Below are positions 1 to 7,294 of a DNA stretch of 11,100 nucleotides, one piece after another. The number at the start of each line of letters is the position of its first letter. The stretch's first letter is position 1. Under the pieces are notes generated by a model. It did no database searches. It was not told the origin of the DNA and saw nothing but the letters and a program-made list of their open reading frames with translations. The DNA comes from Thoreauomyces humboldtii (Eukaryota > Chytridiomycota > Chytridiomycetes > Spizellomycetales > Powellomycetaceae). The stretch lies in NCBI GenBank assembly GCA_027596035.1, contig JADGJA010000763.1, positions 1-11,100 on the forward strand, read 5' to 3'. The position numbers and the translations under genes were made by a program.

Positions 1-331
1 CCCTTCCACAATGCCCCTGAGCCGTGGATTTGCAACGCAGAAGGCAAGGAGTGTGGTTTCGATGGGCGTTGAACGGAACGAACAGGAGCCTTGAGCTCGG
101 AACTCGGGACTCTTCAGAATCTAGGATCAGCGAGAATGTTTGGATGGAAGGCGGCGTCGCACGACGGTATTCCGTTTGAAACCGATCTGCATGTATACAT
201 GGCGGTCTATTATCATGAATAAGGAAGAGAATACAAGGGTGCCATACTGCTTGTCTGCCTACGCTCGAAAGAATACATGAAGTACGGATTGAAGATATCG
301 ATTCACTGGATACGAAACAATATCAAATCCC
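1..331. other. Gene-free left edge, downstream of the ankyrin-like gene
   Basis: I see no supportable gene here. The stretch lies just 3' of the minus-strand ankyrin-like gene, so its 3' UTR and polyadenylation site should fall here. The longest ATG frame at the very edge (start at 11) is only about 27 codons. A plus-strand frame starting at 277 runs on into the antisense of the neighbouring gene and is Arg-rich, as such shadow frames usually are. No canonical AATAAA is visible on the minus strand close to the stop. Confidence 0.5.
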
Positions 332-1918
332 CTATATTTCCGGCGGCGGTAAGAGATCCCTGTAAACGTCTCTCTCCGGAAACGGGGCCCACGTCTCCGG
401 ATCCGGCGGCATGTCGGACACGTCCTCTCCCTTCAGCCATCTCACGAGCTTTGTGCGTTCAAAGGTTTCGGCCATCAACAGGGCGTGGTCGTTCTTGTAG
501 TGCATGTCGACTCCGTTTCGCTTCAGATACTCGAAGTAAGGGACGGCCGCGTCGACGTGGAGGCCGTGACCAACGACGAGGAGGAGTTGGTTCTTGTTGC
601 GGGTCAGATCATAGCCGTACTTTTCGTGGACGTAGGCGAGGAGGTTCGCTTCGTCGAAGGGGGTACCGGGAATGGGTGGATTCGAGTGTTGTTCTCGATT
701 GAACTCGCAGAGGATGGATTCGAGATGCGGTGTCAGATCGATGTTTAGGTCGTCGGCGAGGTACTTCAGGACCGGGATGTGGAGACGGGCGGAGATCGCC
801 AGTTGGCCGATGTCGGCGGAGGAGTCGAGGAGGAAGTGGGACACGAAAGGCGCGAGGTACTTGAGGACACGGACGTGACCGTGGGCGATGGCATCGACTT
901 GCGCCTTTCGTCTAGCTTCTGTGAGTTCGTCCTCGGTGCCTTGCATGACGGTCAGGAGGGAGAGAGTCACGTCCTGCGACAGCTCGGAGCCCCAGCAGTC
1001 GACCGACAGAAGTGCTCGATGAATGAGCTCGTAGTCATCGTCGGCGGAAACTTCGGCGCCGCGGTCATAAAGGTACTGCAGGAGCTTGACGGACCCATCG
1101 CAGACAGCCCGATCCATGAGGTAATCAAGCCATGGCTCGATAGGGAAGCTTTTCGCAGCCAGATCCAAAAGGCGGATGGTTCGTGCCTCCCAGTCCGGCG
1201 TGACCGCATCACCATTGGATCGAGGGTTGCGAATGACGATGTAAGGATACGGATCTCCCCATTGGGCGGCACACACATCCTCACTCTCCGGATCGCACGA
1301 GCATGCACCGTGCAAGTAAATAGCGACATCCGGCCACGATCCAAGAAGTGCTGCGTCCATCAAGGTCTCTACTTCTGGTAGTCCGCGTTCCGGGTTAACC
1401 CGCTCTCGCATCTTCTCTGGTATCTCGACGCAGGTGTCGATGTCGAACGCATCGACAGCCCACTTCAGGCCCTCCAACCATCCAGCCTGAGAAAGTGTTG
1501 CTAGGCTCCGAACCTGGACCTTCAACAGATCGCAAAAGATCTGTGGATTGAGCTTTCGGCCGAGGTCTAGGATCGCCGTGGAGCGCAGTTCGAGGGCCTG
1601 GTGAATCAGATCCTCAAGATTCCGTTTCTCGTGAACATCAAAGCTATCATCATGAGCAGCCCAGTACTCGATTGCTTCGATAGCCATGGCTTCCGCGGAC
1701 GGCACGCTGCCGACGACGGTTTTCAGGTCGAGACGCTCCTGGCCGTTCCCATCGTGCCGTTCGATGAGGGCCTGCACCTTGAGCCTGACCAAAGAAGCAT
1801 TTGTGATGCATTGATCCAGCGCACGAGATGCAACCTTGATTTTGCTTGCGGTCGCAGCATCTGTGTAGCACGAAACGAGAGCAAAGACGTCCGGAGGGAG
1901 GGTTGGCGAGCCTGTCAT
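332..1918 (-). CDS. Divergent ankyrin-repeat-type protein, function unknown
   Basis: A single open frame encodes 528 residues. I start it at the ATG at 1918 because the frame stays open about 103 codons further upstream but contains no ATG and no Asp or Glu there, as expected of a pyrimidine-rich 5' leader. The N-terminus (residues ~7-40, LPPDVFALV onward) resembles the short F-box-like opening of many fungal ankyrin proteins. The rest shows degenerate ankyrin-type helical units: AVCDGSVKLLQYLYDRGAEV (~268-287), AIAHGHVRVLKYLA (~342-355), AISARLHIPVLKYLADD (~370-386) and HALLMAETFERTKLVRWLK (~478-497). Known ankyrin repeats mediate protein-protein contacts; the partner cannot be told from sequence. 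There is no signal peptide, membrane segment or catalytic motif. It is divergent from the small spliced gene at 2254. I am confident it is a gene, moderately confident in the ankyrin assignment, and only weakly in the F-box-like start. Confidence 0.8.
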   Translation of the reverse strand: MTGSPTLPPDVFALVSCYTDAATASKIKVASRALDQCITNASLVRLKVQALIERHDGNGQERLDLKTVVGSVPSAEAMAIEAIEYWAAHDDSFDVHEKRNLEDLIHQALELRSTAILDLGRKLNPQIFCDLLKVQVRSLATLSQAGWLEGLKWAVDAFDIDTCVEIPEKMRERVNPERGLPEVETLMDAALLGSWPDVAIYLHGACSCDPESEDVCAAQWGDPYPYIVIRNPRSNGDAVTPDWEARTIRLLDLAAKSFPIEPWLDYLMDRAVCDGSVKLLQYLYDRGAEVSADDDYELIHRALLSVDCWGSELSQDVTLSLLTVMQGTEDELTEARRKAQVDAIAHGHVRVLKYLAPFVSHFLLDSSADIGQLAISARLHIPVLKYLADDLNIDLTPHLESILCEFNREQHSNPPIPGTPFDEANLLAYVHEKYGYDLTRNKNQLLLVVGHGLHVDAAVPYFEYLKRNGVDMHYKNDHALLMAETFERTKLVRWLKGEDVSDMPPDPETWAPFPERDVYRDLLPPPEI

Positions 1919-2253
1919 GGGTGGCGACCTAAGCTGCAGTGCTGAACACCTCGTGAAGCGGAAAGGCAGGGTTGTCAACCTTGAGGGTACGTTCAAGCGA
2001 GACACGGGCAAGAGCGCTAGGCTGCGGCAAGAGATGTTGTTGGCAAAGCGTCCGGCCAAAGGATTGGTCGCTAACAGGTACGGGATACAGCTGAACTGCG
2101 AGGAACGGTTTCGGGAGCAAGGGACGACCAATGAAGCTCCACAAGCGGTATGTATCCGCGAAGGCAAACGAAGCCTGAACAAGGCGGGGGCCGATGTCGT
2201 GGCTAGGTGGAACCGACGTGCTTTCAAGGAGATGAAGCGCGGCGACTGACTGA
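1919..2253. promoter_or_regulatory. Shared divergent intergenic region / leader
   Basis: About 335 bp separate the start codons of the ankyrin-like gene (minus) and the small spliced gene (plus), so both promoters or leaders must lie here or overlap it. Read on the minus strand the stretch is pyrimidine-rich, as expected for a fungal leader of the ankyrin-like gene. Low stop density leaves long open frames on both strands: plus 1917-2249 (110 codons from an ATG whose bases overlap the neighbour's ATG in a CATG), and two minus frames. None has homology I recognise. A consensus donor GTATGT at 2148-2153, with CTGAC at 2246-2250 and TTAG ending at 2261, may mark an intron of the plus-strand gene. 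No clear TATA box was seen. Confidence 0.5.
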
Positions 2254-2939
2254 ATGGTTAGCGAGCAAACTCTGGAAGCTGGAGCTGTAGTCTGTAAAGA
2301 ATACGATATACCATACAAGAACATACCTGGGGAGGAGCTAGAGGAGTCCAGTAGAATGTTGATCTTTACTGTTGGGTCTGCTGGAATTGTCAAAAACGGG
2401 GTGTACCGGTAGTGTTGCCACTGGCACAGTCACGTATCGAGTCGGCGACTGGGCCAACACCGTATGGTTGGTGGGCCATGCTCTTCGGAGGACGAGGACA
2501 TTCAGAAAGGACCTTCCCACCAAGACACTCGTAAATGGTACGGACTCGGAGAACGTCTACAAGAGCATATACAGTGCTCACAAGGTTCTGACTCTGAAAT
2601 TCGCTCACGCATCGAAAAAGTCCGATGCCGATTTCTCGTTCACTGTGCACGGAAACGTCGACGCTGTTGCCATTGCGGCGACTGACAAAACCTGGGCGCA
2701 AATGACTTTTCCAACCCTCGGTTAGTAGTCACCGTCCACAAATCATCAGCGTCAGAAACTGACGTGCGTTCCTCGGTCGAAAAATAACAACACCAGAGCT
2801 GTCAGTGCCAGTCGAGCACGTTCCTCCCGTTGACGACACCATCGAGCAGGAGGACCCAAAGAAGTGGAAGGATGATGGGATGGCCAACACACGCACCGTG
2901 TTCCGTATCGAGAGGTCTCATGCTGCCGGCAATGGATAG
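2254..2939 (+). CDS. Small spliced protein of unknown function (about 170 aa)
   Basis: I do not recognise this protein. My model is exons 2254-2408, 2506-2720 and 2797-2939, giving 170 residues. The second intron (2721-2796, 76 nt) is well supported. It has a GTTAGT donor, CTGAC at 2759-2763 and a CACCAG acceptor. The phase-1 join keeps the frame open into a 47-codon, protein-like tail (VDDTIEQEDPKKWKDD, then a stop). The first junction is uncertain. Exon 1 opens with MVSEQTLEAGAVVCKEYD and reaches a TAG at 2410, while good coding resumes one frame over. I join them by a 97-nt GTAGTG...TTCAG intron that lacks a CTGAY motif; a one-base shift at 2410 would also work and would give a longer protein. 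An in-frame TGA precedes the ATG. The product is soluble-looking, has one Cys, a probably beta-rich middle and an acidic tail. No signal peptide or membrane segment is present. Confidence 0.55.
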
Positions 2940-3058
2940 GGGGCTCATTCATCGCACGTCAGGATCCGAGGCGCAGCGTGTTTGTCAACGCGCGATGTGT
3001 TACTTTCGTGTGAGCGTTCGAGCAATGAAGGGTGAAGCGGGCTGACGATCGGATTTAA

Positions 3059-3398
3059 CTTGGCGGACGGATCTTGGCGGGCAGCGATGACAGGCTGACA
3101 GGTTGCGCATGGTTCTCGTGGCAAAGACCTCTGCGTGCTCTCTGATTGATTACTGTACATTAGCAATACAGTAGCAGCTTTTTGATGCGAAGCCGAGCCG
3201 AGGCGAGGCAGGGCCTGGAAGCGTTCGGGGAAAGGATAAGGTTCAGGGTAGTGCGGCCAAGTTGTGGCTAAAGAAGCTTTTCCCGGTTTCTATTTCGGAA
3301 CCTTTCGCTGCTCGCTGTCCCTGTGTTTTGCTTTACAAAAAGAGAGCAGCGGTGAAACGAGGCGGCACCGGTCTATCGAGGCCCTCGCTCCGCTTGGC
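3059..3398. promoter_or_regulatory. Cluster of GCCAAG-type (PacC/Rim101-like) hexamers
   Basis: CTTGGC occurs at 3059-3064, 3073-3078 and 3393-3398, and GCCAAG at 3256-3261, all within 340 bp upstream of the chitosanase gene. GCCARG is the core site of the ambient-pH regulator PacC/Rim101 in ascomycete fungi. Whether this organism uses that site is inference. The hexamer also appears inside coding regions elsewhere in the window (for example near 5426, 6314 and 7404), so enrichment here is suggestive only. Confidence 0.3.
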
Positions 3399-3399
3399 T

Positions 3400-3407
3400 T
3401 ATAGATA
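3400..3407 (+). promoter_or_regulatory. TATA-like element of the chitosanase gene
   Basis: TATAGATA lies about 100 bp upstream of the ATG at 3506 and is followed by a pyrimidine-rich stretch where transcription could start. The placement suits a fungal core promoter. It is supported by motif and position only. Confidence 0.4.
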
Positions 3408-3505
3408 CCGTAGACACAAGCTCGTTCGGCTCGTATTTCCCCACTCTCACACCTTCACACCTCACAGCGTCCTAGTCTCGCTCCCGAGAAACATTACACA
3501 GAGCC

Positions 3506-4563
3506 ATGCACGCACCAATACGGCAGTCTTCCGTCGCGATAGCCCTCCTCCTCGCATCATCCGTCACCGCGCAACTGACCCAATGTCAGAAATCCATGGT
3601 ACAGCAGCTCACCAACGAGTACGAGAACTCGCAAATGAACTTTGCGTTCGACTACTGCCAAAATATTGGTGATGGTCGTGGATTCACCTGTGGCATCGTC
3701 GGCTTCACAACGTGAGTTCCAGCAGTCGGTCGAACGTCTCTTCTTTTGCTGGTTCGGCTTGCTGATTCTCTGGATTCTTTCTTTACAGTGCGACACACGA
3801 TGCTTTCAAGGTCGTTGACACCTACACCAACTCGGCCAATTACACTCAAGAGTTCGTTCCATACTACGGCCGGCTTCTCGAACTCAACTCCACCGGAGAT
3901 TCCTCCACGTCGGGATTGAGCGGCTTCTGCGACGCCTGGTACTCTGCAGCAGCCAACAACCCAACCTTCCGCGCCATCCAGGTCCAGATCGCGGACTCTC
4001 TCTACTACACTCCATCTCAGGCCCTCGCCGACACCTACAACCTCACGCTCTCCCTCTCCCGGGGTCAGTTCTACGATTGCGCCATCCAGGAGGGAGTCGA
4101 CGCCGACCAGGACTCGCTTCCATCCGTGGCGGCCCGCACGCCGAACCGCGACACCCTGGACGAAGCGACCTGGATCGGCAACTTTCTCGCGAATCGAAAG
4201 ACCACCCTCTGTCACCCCTCGGACGCAGCGACCCAGAGCGCATGGTGCGCCTCCGTCACCCGCGTCAACTCGTACCAGAACCTCCTCTCGACCGGTCAGA
4301 CGACGTTCCCGGACGCCGGCATCACGGCGCTGGACAACGACGGGAACCCGACCCTGAACATCAAGTGCGACCTGAACCTCTGGACCGAGTACTTTCCGGG
4401 ACCAAAGTATGCCGACAATGCTGGAGGGTCCGGAGGCATGTCCAAGGGCGCCATCGCGGCCATCGTCATCGTGGTCGCGATCCTGCTTGGCGTGGCGGCT
4501 TACTTTGCGTACTGTCGTTGGAAGTACGGAACCTGGGACCCCCGTAGGAAGAACCACTTTTGA
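3506..4563 (+). CDS. GH46-type chitosanase, secreted side, C-terminally membrane-anchored
   Basis: Exons 3506-3711 and 3789-4563 are joined by a phase-2 intron (3712-3788, GTGAGT donor, CTGAT at 3762-3766, TTTACAG acceptor) to give 326 residues. Residues 1-22 form a signal peptide ending VTA before QLTQ. The body carries the GH46 signature: Glu40 in YENSQ and Asp56 in NIGDGRGFTCGI match the general acid and general base positions of bacterial GH46 chitosanases. Arg58, Thr61 and Asp73 follow the same pattern. GH46 enzymes are inverting hydrolases of beta-1,4-glucosamine links in chitosan. The ectodomain has eight cysteines (27, 51, 62, 116, 166, 210, 222, 262) and sequons at Asn86, Asn102 and Asn153. 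A Gly/Ser linker leads to a membrane helix (~290-310) and a short basic tail, so it should sit at the cell surface, facing outward. Classical fungal chitosanases are GH75, so this family plus an anchor is unusual. Role in wall remodelling or feeding is inference. Confidence 0.88.
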
Positions 4564-5287
4564 GATACATCCTCATTCATCACGATCATCACTTCATGAG
4601 TCTTGTCCTTTTACAATCATTTCTGTCACACATGTCTCACGAAGCGTCCGTGCAACGAGATGGAAGCAGTCTTTGACATCAAACGAGCACAAAAGTGATT
4701 GTCAGGACCCCCGGAAGACTTCTTTCGCTATTTCCCCGGGATCACGGCAACGGGCGGCTCTTTTCGGACATGAGGAATCAAGTGCCGCAAGTGTCCTATG
4801 ATCGATCCGAAACTCGCTCTTGGCTTTCTCGACCATAGTCTGTCCCGAGTTGCACGGCTCCTTCGAACATCGAGGCTTGTGTGCCTCAAGCTCATGTTGT
4901 GGAAGGCGAGACCCACATTGCCCTTCTATGCCGTACCGGATGTGTTCTAGAGAGTAGAGGAAGAGATCGTCTGCAACCACGTACAGGGATGTGCGTTGTC
5001 GGTACCACGATGGGCTAATTGGATTGAAACGTGTACATGGTTGCAGACGTCCTCTTTCGAGCAAATCGACGGTTCCGTTACAACCCAAACGGTATTGCGC
5101 AATATCGTGACCACGGCACACGGACAAAAGATTAGTTGGTCGAATCGTCAAACAAAAAGGCCCGTTGCAGATGAAAGAAAACGGATGGATAATAAATACA
5201 GATGCAAAAAAAAAGTGCAAGAAAAGAGGAAAGCGTCGAACATACAGCCCCTGATGCGTAACCAAACGCCTTGCGCCCAAGTTTCCA
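4564..5287. other. Convergent 3' region between the chitosanase and SOF1 genes
   Basis: The plus-strand chitosanase gene and the minus-strand SOF1 gene both end into this ~725-bp stretch, so it should hold both 3' UTRs. I find no supportable gene. A minus-strand frame (4702-5280) is open for 192 codons but starts at TTG, has no recognisable domain, and its first third is hydrophobic and low in acidic residues. An AATAAA at about 5193 is on the plus strand but more than 600 bp beyond the chitosanase stop, so its use is doubtful. An A-rich run lies around 5205-5215. Confidence 0.45.
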
Positions 5288-6914
5288 TTACTTCTCGTTG
5301 ACGAGGACGTGCTTCTTCCTCTCGACCTTGTAAGGCACCGCTCCAGGTTTGCTGTGTTTCCTTTCGTTCTCCTCCTTCCTCTTGATGGAATGCCCCATGA
5401 TCCTCTTGGTCTCCTTCGCCTTGGCGATCGCCTTGGGTATCCGTCGATGCTTGTCGATCCGACGGATTTCGGGAAGGTGCTTGTACCGCTCCTTGACCGT
5501 GTTGGTGTAGTTCTGGGATGCCCGTTCCCGATTCGACGTCTTTTTCAAACGAAAAGAAATGTCAGTTCGTTTTCAAACAACAGGGAACAGAGTGGGAAGG
5601 ACGTGGGAGAAAAAGATGCTCACAGTTCCGAGTTTCTGACTGGCGGCCGCCTTCCACAACCTGATGTTTCCATCGTCGCTCCCGCTGAGCACGAACTTTG
5701 CGTCCATGCTGAACTTGACGCAGAAGATCCTCTGCATCCGTTTGGTGTGGTACACGTCCCTGCTGTGTCCCTCCCTCGTCTTGAAGATCCTGACCGTCCG
5801 ATCGTACCCGCCCGTCACGAACTCCTCGCCGGTGGGAGAGTAGTCGATGTCCAGCACCGCCGAGACGTGATCTTTGTGGACGTTCATGGCCGACGCCATC
5901 TTTCGCATGTCGAAGGTGTAGCATCCGTGGTCCTCGTTCGCGGTGGTGAAGTTGAAGGCTTCCATGGGGTTCCACGCGATCGCGTTGGTCCGCATCGCCA
6001 TCACGATCTTGGACAAGGGGGAGGAGGTCCGTAGGTCGTAGAGGATCACGGTCCGGTCCGTCCCACACGACGCGAACACGTTGGTCTCGGTCTGGTTGAA
6101 CTTGACCGAGGTGGTGGTTTCGGCGCCCCAAGAAAAGGTCTGCACGGGTTCCGCTCTGGAGATCGATGGGCGAAATGAGTCAGTTGAATTGGACGAGCGG
6201 TGATGCCAGCAGAATCCTGTGTAACCTCGCGTGATCCCAGATGTCGATCTGGGTACTCGATGTGGCAAAGAGCGGCTTGCTTCGGTGGTGGTCAACACCA
6301 GTGAATGCGTTCTTGGCAATGTAGGTATTGATCGGCTATCGTGGCGCGACAATGCAACATGCAGGAGTCAGGGAGTCAGGGCCGCATCTCAGATTTCCCG
6401 AAGATTCGCTTGCAGTGACTTACGTCCGTACTCTCACTGTTCCACATCTTGACAATCTTGTCCTCCCCAACGGTGAAAAAGTTCTCGCTGTCCGGCACCG
6501 AGCAGATCCCCCTCACGAATCCCTGGTGAGCCCTAGCCGTCCACGTGCTCTTCTGGCTGGTCAGACTCCAGATCCTGACCTCACCGTCGGCCGCACCCGA
6601 GTAGATCGTTGCCAGTTTGGTGGGATGTTTCGCCACGCAGTACACGCCGTCGATGTGTCCCGAGAGAGCTCCCACGAACGGTTTCGCGAACAGTCGCTCG
6701 AGCTTGACGCCGTTGAGGGCTCGGGTGTACTCTCGCGCTCGTTCGAACGGGTGGAGGGTGGGGTCCAGGTTGCGTTGGACTTTGAAGATGTCGCCCGAGC
6801 GTTCTCGTGCAAAGTCCTCGCCTCGCGAGATCGTTTTTACTTTCTGGAGCACGGGGAGACGGTGTCAGTTGCCTCGGCGAGAGCGTGCCAGACTGGAGAA
6901 AGCCGACCCACCAT
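5288..6914 (-). CDS. sof1: SOF1/DCAF13, WD40 protein of the U3 small-subunit processome
   Basis: Five exons on the minus strand, in transcript order 6912-6914, 6424-6843, 6226-6335, 5624-6155 and 5288-5539, encode 438 residues (human DCAF13 is about 445). Introns are 68, 88, 70 and 84 nt, all with a CTGAC motif and correct phase. The first coding exon is only the ATG; the spliced start MKVKTISR matches the conserved family N-terminus. Conserved segments follow: NLDPTLHPFE (~26-35), a WD40 propeller (~60-345) including SGHIDGVYC, VRGIC, IDIWDH and WNPMEAF, then VYHTKRMQ and SDDGNIRLWKA. The SOF1 C-terminal domain (356-438) includes IRRIDKHRR and KHSKPGAVP. In yeast and animals the protein acts in the nucleolus in 18S rRNA processing; animal DCAF13 is also linked to CUL4 ligases. 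The last intron's acceptor (AAAAAG) is unusual but is the first AG after its branch motif. It is divergent from the gene at 7295. Confidence 0.95.
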
Positions 6915-7294
6915 TGCTGGGACGTGAGGAGCTGCTGAACCACGAGGCAAGAACCGATGGGCGGCAGGTGAATAGGGACAAGTGCTTTGTTGACAGGTGC
7001 GGAGGTGTCTTGCTGTATATACGCTGTTCCCTGGACCGATGGAAGGGATATGTTTGGCGCTAATGTACTGCGGTTTGTGGTGGTGCGAATGTCCGTGAGA
7101 GCGAGAGAAATGTCCAAAAAAGAAACAGAGGGAAAGGCAGAAAGAAGAAGGGGAAGGACGTGGGAACACAGTGTCGTGCACGGTATTACAACGTCACACT
7201 GACAGTTTCGCTCTGGGCTTTTTGGTCAAACGCGAAACGGACGCCCGACGAAAAACGCCAAGGCAAGAGGCAAGCCTGCACCACGGACCAACAC
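6915..7294. promoter_or_regulatory. Divergent promoter region between SOF1 and the acidic protein gene
   Basis: About 380 bp lie between the two start codons. A TATATA core at 7016-7021, nearly symmetric, sits about 105 bp upstream of the SOF1 ATG and could serve it. The 3' half is purine-rich on the plus strand (7095-7160), so it is pyrimidine-rich on the SOF1 strand. The frame of the plus-strand gene is open back to 7160 but has no ATG before 7295, so an upstream non-coding or spliced leader is possible. I saw no PAC or RRPE motif of the yeast ribosome-biogenesis type. Confidence 0.45.
7016..7021. promoter_or_regulatory. TATATA element
   Basis: TATATA is self-complementary and sits roughly 105 bp from the SOF1 start and 275 bp from the other start. 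The spacing favours use by SOF1. Support is motif and position only. Confidence 0.3.

Larger units (their letters stand above)
2940..3505. promoter_or_regulatory. Intergenic region with the promoter and leader of the chitosanase gene
   Basis: This 566-bp gap holds the 3' end of the small spliced gene and the upstream region of the GH46-type gene. It contains four GCCAAG/CTTGGC hexamers (separate entry), a TATA-like element at 3400-3407, and a C/T-rich stretch around 3430-3490 ending in the start-codon context GAGCCATGC. Two short direct repeats are present: CTTGGCGG at 3059 and 3073, and TGACAGG at 3088 and 3096. A TTG-initiated frame at 3262-3672 overlaps the real first exon in another frame and is not credible as a gene. 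Confidence 0.55.

Noticed and set aside
1919..2227. N-terminal extension of the ankyrin-like protein (103 codons)
   Set aside because: It begins at a TTG, contains no ATG and no acidic residue, as expected of untranslated C/T-rich leader.
1917..2249. Plus-strand ATG frame of 110 codons in the divergent intergenic region
   Set aside because: It lies in low-stop, pyrimidine/purine-skewed DNA that is open in several frames at once, has no recognisable domain, and overlaps the presumed leader of the ankyrin-like gene.
3652..4557. 301-codon minus-strand frame across the chitosanase gene
   Set aside because: Antisense shadow of a C-ending, GC-rich coding frame; Gly/Val/Arg-rich with no domain, while the plus strand encodes a recognisable GH46-type enzyme.
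5309..6034. 241-codon plus-strand frame opposite SOF1
   Set aside because: Antisense of conserved WD40 exons and crosses the SOF1 intron boundaries; no independent evidence.
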